A DNA stretch of 8,559 nucleotides from Rhodospirillales bacterium (GTDB taxonomy: Bacteria > Pseudomonadota > Alphaproteobacteria > UBA8366 > JADFVY01): NCBI GenBank assembly GCA_024644185.1, contig JAHELM010000072.1:1-8559 (forward strand), written 5' to 3'. The notes under the pieces were generated by a model. It made no database searches and was not told the DNA's origin. It saw only the letters and a list, made by a program, of their open reading frames with translations. A program made the translations under genes and the position numbers. Position 1 is the first letter of the stretch. Each line of letters begins with the position of its first letter. Below are positions 7,025 to 8,559 of the stretch, in pieces.

Positions 7025-8559
7025 ATGAATTTCGAGCAGATATTCCTACTGATATTGCTTGCGCTGGTACTCGGCATGTTCGTCTGGGGCCGCTGGCGCT
7101 ACGATATCGTTGCTATTCTGGCATTGCTTGCGGCGACGCTGGCGGGAAGCGTGCCGGTCGAGCGGATGTTCGCCGGATTTGGGCATCCGGCGACAGTGAC
7201 CGTCGCGCTCGTACTGATCCTGTCTCGCGGATTGCAGAATTCCGGCGCGGTTGATCGCCTCGCCCGGCTGATCCCGGCCACGGAGTCGGCGTCGCGCCAT
7301 GTCGCCGTGCTGTCGGGAGTTGGCGCCGCCCTGTCCTCGGTCATGAACAATGTCGGCGCGCTGGCGCTACTGATGCCGGCCGCGCTGCAATCCGCCGCCA
7401 AGGCGAAACGGTCTCCCGCGCTGCTGCTGATGCCGCTCAGCTTCGGTTCGATCCTTGGTGGCCTGGTGACACTGATCGGCACACCGCCCAACATCATCGT
7501 CGCCACGTTCCGCGGCGATCTGACCGGGAAGCCCTTCGGCATGTTCGACTTCACACCCGTTGGCGGCGCCGTGGCGGTGGCGGGACTGGCCTTCGTGGCG
7601 TTGATCGGCTGGCGTCTGGTGCCGGAATCGCGGCGCGCGAAAATGTCGGCCCGCGACCTGTTCGAGATCGAAGCCTATCTGAGCGAGGCCATGGTTGGCG
7701 ACAAGAGCACCACCATCGGCAAGAGCTTCGCCGAAATCGACCAGATCGCGGAGAGACACGATGCCGTCGTACTGGCGTTGATCCGCGGCGACCGCCGCAT
7801 CGAGGCGGCCGGTGGCGACGAAATCCTGCGCAAGGGCGATATCCTGGTTCTCGAGGCCGGGCCGGAAGCGCTGGGTGCGATGTTGACCGCGCTGAAACTG
7901 GAGCCCGCCGACGGCGGCAAGAAACGCCGCAAGAAGGCGCCGCCGCCGGAAACGCGCAGCGGCGATATCATGCTGGCGGAGGCCGTTGTCCTGCCCGAGT
8001 CCGCCGTTGTCGGTCGCACGATGGAGGCGCTGGCGCTGCGCCGCCGTCATCGGATGAATCTTCTCGCGGTCTCGCGACAGGGCAATCCGTTCCGCGGCCG
8101 GCTGCGCGCCTTTCGATTCCGCGCCGGCGACGTCCTGCTGATCGAGGGCGATCCCGATCGTCTGCCCTCGGTGATCGCCGCGCTGGGCTGCCTGCCTCTG
8201 GCGCCACGGGGATTGCCGCCGGCGCGAAGGCGGCTGGCCGGGTTGTCGATCCTGTTCTTCGCCGGCGCGGTGGCCGCCGCCAGTCTCGGCGCCGTGTCGC
8301 TGCCGGCCGGGTTGGCGGTGGCGGCGACGGCGATGGTGCTTCTGGGAATCGTGCCGGTTCGGGAGATCTATGAATCGGTGGACTGGCCGGTGATCGTATT
8401 GCTGGGCGCGATGATCCCGGTCGGCGGCGCGCTGGAATCGAGTGGCGCGACGACGCTGGTTGCCGACACGCTGGTCGCCTATTCCGCCGGCCTGCCCGCC
8501 TGGACGAGCCTGCTCGTCGTGCTGGTGGTCACCATGACCCTGTCGGACATCATGAACAA
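7025..8559 (+). CDS. SLC13-type permease with two RCK_C domains, partial (C-terminus beyond window)
   Basis: The 511 visible residues form an inner-membrane transporter of the SLC13/ion-transporter superfamily. The N-terminal membrane half spans about 6-200 and has the hallmark SSVMNNVGALALLMP (104-118) and the loop LIGTPPNIIV (150-159), which line the substrate and sodium site in relatives. Then come two cytoplasmic RCK_C (TrkA_C-like) domains at about 210-292 and 313-393, each ending in a GDxLLxEG-like strand (GDILVLEAG 271-279; GDVLLIEGD 368-376), joined by a basic linker GGKKRRKKAPPP (297-308). The second membrane half starts at about 402, and the window ends inside its repeat of the signature, TLSDIMN, the counterpart of LSSVMNN. 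About 590-610 residues are expected in full. Substrate cannot be told; sulfate, dicarboxylates or other anions are typical. GGGAC lies about eight bases before the ATG. Confidence 0.92.
   Translation, partial: MNFEQIFLLILLALVLGMFVWGRWRYDIVAILALLAATLAGSVPVERMFAGFGHPATVTVALVLILSRGLQNSGAVDRLARLIPATESASRHVAVLSGVGAALSSVMNNVGALALLMPAALQSAAKAKRSPALLLMPLSFGSILGGLVTLIGTPPNIIVATFRGDLTGKPFGMFDFTPVGGAVAVAGLAFVALIGWRLVPESRRAKMSARDLFEIEAYLSEAMVGDKSTTIGKSFAEIDQIAERHDAVVLALIRGDRRIEAAGGDEILRKGDILVLEAGPEALGAMLTALKLEPADGGKKRRKKAPPPETRSGDIMLAEAVVLPESAVVGRTMEALALRRRHRMNLLAVSRQGNPFRGRLRAFRFRAGDVLLIEGDPDRLPSVIAALGCLPLAPRGLPPARRRLAGLSILFFAGAVAAASLGAVSLPAGLAVAATAMVLLGIVPVREIYESVDWPVIVLLGAMIPVGGALESSGATTLVADTLVAYSAGLPAWTSLLVVLVVTMTLSDIMN

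Noticed and set aside
7367..8050. A 227-codon minus-strand open frame
   Set aside because: Antisense to the SLC13 permease and made of low-information Arg/Gln/His-rich sequence.

Overview
The window reads as chromosomal DNA of a GC-rich alphaproteobacterium. The best fit is the Rhodospirillales or a neighbouring order, because of the PepSY - PhoP-like regulator - PhoQ-like kinase operon and the base composition. This placement is inferred from gene content and protein style; there is no rRNA or other decisive marker. No rRNA, tRNA, CRISPR array, insertion sequence or phage gene was seen. The genes are densely packed, and long open frames on the opposite strand are shadows of high-GC codon usage.

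Layout from left to right. (1) On the minus strand, cut by the left edge, lies citramalate synthase (1-1067), the entry enzyme of the pyruvate route to isoleucine. (2) Divergent from it on the plus strand are a 71-residue two-helix membrane protein (1353-1568) and an exported protein of unknown function with an SmpA/OmlA-like motif (1700-2287). (3) Convergent on the minus strand is a membrane-anchored DUF3105 protein (2308-2904). (4) A minus-strand signalling operon runs PepSY protein (5490-5023), PhoP/OmpR-type response regulator (5011-4337), PhoQ-like sensor kinase (4350-3007). It starts at a promoter carrying an 11-bp-period TTCAGC direct repeat and ends at a likely terminator near 2953-2982. 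(5) A minus-strand pair, flavin reductase (6873-6385) and a YjdF/DUF2238 membrane protein (6388-5771), is joined by an ATGA overlap and followed by a strong hairpin. (6) On the plus strand, cut by the right edge, is an SLC13-type permease with two cytoplasmic RCK_C domains (7025-8559).

The most notable point is in the signalling operon. The response regulator frame is intact at both ends but carries an in-frame TAG at codon 34 (4912-4910), inside the receiver domain and upstream of the phospho-acceptor Asp51. No convincing restart could rebuild the acidic pocket. The partner kinase has His where most HisKA kinases have the phosphatase Thr/Asn, four residues after the phospho-histidine. The system may be recently inactivated, may depend on readthrough, or the stop may be a sequence error. 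No clearly new multi-gene system was found; the rest is ordinary housekeeping and accessory content with several uncharacterised proteins.
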